This document shows positions 15,890 through 16,889 of a DNA stretch of 16,889 bases, piece after piece. The stretch's first letter is position 1. Each line of letters starts with the position of its first letter. A program made the position numbers and the translations under genes. The notes beneath the pieces were generated by a model, which saw nothing but the letters and a program-made list of their open reading frames with translations, searched no databases and had not been told where the DNA came from. Origin of the DNA: Flavobacteriales bacterium (lineage in GTDB: Bacteria > Bacteroidota > Bacteroidia > Flavobacteriales > Flavobacteriaceae). The DNA lies in the NCBI GenBank assembly GCA_003229235.1, contig QIIH01000458.1:1-16889 (forward strand). The letters are read 5' to 3'.

Positions 15890-16889
15890 ATGAATCAAGC
15901 TATTCGCGATTTACAACCGAAAGAAATTTGGAATCGTTTTGCAGACCTTAATGCAGTGCCTAGAGCTTCTAAAAAAGAAGAACGTGTAATTAACTTTATG
16001 ACAAAGTTTGGTCAAGACTTAGGTTTTGATACCATAATAGACCACGTGGGCAATGTGATTATTAAAAAGCCAGCCAGCCCAGGGATGGAAGATCGCAAAA
16101 CGGTGGTAATGCAATCGCATTTAGATATGGTTCATCAAAAAAACAGCGACACCATTTTTGATTTTGATACCCAAGGAATCGAGATGTACGTAGATGGAGA
16201 TTGGGTACATGCTAACGGAACCACGCTAGGTGCAGATAACGGGCTAGGAGTTGCAACTATAATGGCGATTCTAGAAAGTGATACAATTGCGCATCCAGCT
16301 ATCGAAGCCTTGTTCACAATAGACGAAGAAACTGGGATGACAGGGGCGTTGGGCCTTAAAGGTGGTGTGTTAGACGGGGATATTTTACTTAATCTCGATA
16401 CCGAAGAGGACGACGAGATTGGAGTTGGATGTGCAGGTGGCGTTGATGTTACAGCTACTGCTACCTATCTGCTTGAGGCAGCTCCGAATAATTGCAAGTC
16501 CTTTTCTTTAAATCTAAAAGGTTTACAAGGAGGGCACAGCGGAATGGACATTATTAAAGGTTTAGGCAATGCAAATAAGTTGATGAATCGAGTTTTGTAC
16601 GATCTAAACGATTTGATTCATGTTGCTGCAATTGATGGCGGAAGTTTACGCAATGCTATTCCAAGAGAAAGTAATGCTCAGTTTGTAGTTACAGATGGCA
16701 ATGTAGTAGTTATGCAAGAGAAACTAGGATCTATAGTTACTAGCATAAAGAGCGAATATACAAGCCTAGAGCCTTCGCTTACTATCGAACTCGAAAATCT
16801 AAATGAGCAAATAGAGAACGTTATGCCGGCGGCTTTTCAAACAGATTTACTTAGAGCATTATATGCTGCATACAATGGAGTATATAGAA
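15890..16889 (+). CDS. pepD: Aminoacyl-histidine dipeptidase (M20 family, PepD-type), 3' end missing
   Basis: This cytosolic zinc dipeptidase of the M20C/PepD type cleaves Xaa-His and other dipeptides. The ATG at 15890 follows a promoter box, and 333 codons are visible before the right edge. The family is usually about 485 residues, so roughly the last third is missing. Metal-site and catalytic residues visible are H77 and D79 in Q-S-H-L-D-M-V, D116 in G-A-D-N-G, E146-E147 in D-E-E-T-G-M-T-G and D170 in N-L-D-T-E-E. H216 in G-G-H-S-G marks the lid/dimerisation domain. The last metal-binding His should lie beyond the window. The opening P-K-E-I-W-N-R-F and A-V-P-R-A-S-K-K-E are typical of PepD. 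Unlike its neighbours to the left it reads rightward, divergent from the DUF3810 gene. Confidence 0.93.
   Translation, partial: MNQAIRDLQPKEIWNRFADLNAVPRASKKEERVINFMTKFGQDLGFDTIIDHVGNVIIKKPASPGMEDRKTVVMQSHLDMVHQKNSDTIFDFDTQGIEMYVDGDWVHANGTTLGADNGLGVATIMAILESDTIAHPAIEALFTIDEETGMTGALGLKGGVLDGDILLNLDTEEDDEIGVGCAGGVDVTATATYLLEAAPNNCKSFSLNLKGLQGGHSGMDIIKGLGNANKLMNRVLYDLNDLIHVAAIDGGSLRNAIPRESNAQFVVTDGNVVVMQEKLGSIVTSIKSEYTSLEPSLTIELENLNEQIENVMPAAFQTDLLRALYAAYNGVYR

Overview
This window looks like chromosomal DNA of a marine-type flavobacterium (Bacteroidota, probably Flavobacteriaceae). It is AT-rich. Its proteins belong to families typical of that group: an OstA-like LPS-transport protein, DUF2490, DUF3810 and DUF6503 proteins, a 734-residue SpoT-type RSH enzyme and paired secreted amidohydrolases. 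Several start regions carry the Bacteroidota -7 promoter box TAnnTTTG. The genus assignment is inference. I saw no rRNA, tRNA, CRISPR array, insertion sequence or prophage.

Region 1 (1-7990, all on the minus strand, read right to left) is a housekeeping run: a TrmH/SpoU-type RNA 2'-O-methyltransferase, a Ste24-like M48 membrane protease, the bifunctional (p)ppGpp synthetase/hydrolase, a Fur-family repressor, adenylosuccinate synthetase (purA) and an OstA/LptA-like envelope protein. The first few codons of another gene may lie at the left edge. Gaps within the run are 5, 105, 24, 6 and 59 bases, so it is one or a few transcripts. It places the stringent-response enzyme next to purA, whose product is a classic (p)ppGpp target.

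Region 2 (8086-9543, plus strand) holds two small lipoprotein genes. The first, a DUF6503-family gene, has a one-base insertion near 8815. This destroys its conserved C-terminus and runs its reading frame into the second gene, producing an artificial 495-codon open frame. The second is an unrecognised 200-residue lipoprotein with four cysteines besides the lipobox.

Region 3 (9540-14563, minus strand) holds a two-gene amidohydrolase operon: a 987-residue protein with two amidohydrolase-like halves joined by a 12-glutamate linker, and a 432-residue partner. Only the C-terminal half of the large protein keeps the metal ligands. A good intrinsic terminator ends this operon just before a DUF2490 gene, which meets the lipoprotein gene tail-to-tail with overlapping stop codons.

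Region 4 (14735-16889) has a DUF3810 membrane protein with an HExxH motif (minus strand) and, divergent from it, the first 333 codons of a PepD-type M20 aminoacyl-histidine dipeptidase cut by the right edge. No gene-free stretch exceeds 300 bases; the longest, 14564-14734, holds the amidohydrolase promoter. The window is mostly ordinary. The points most worth a second look are the frameshifted DUF6503 gene and the amidohydrolase operon with two pseudo-enzyme domains.
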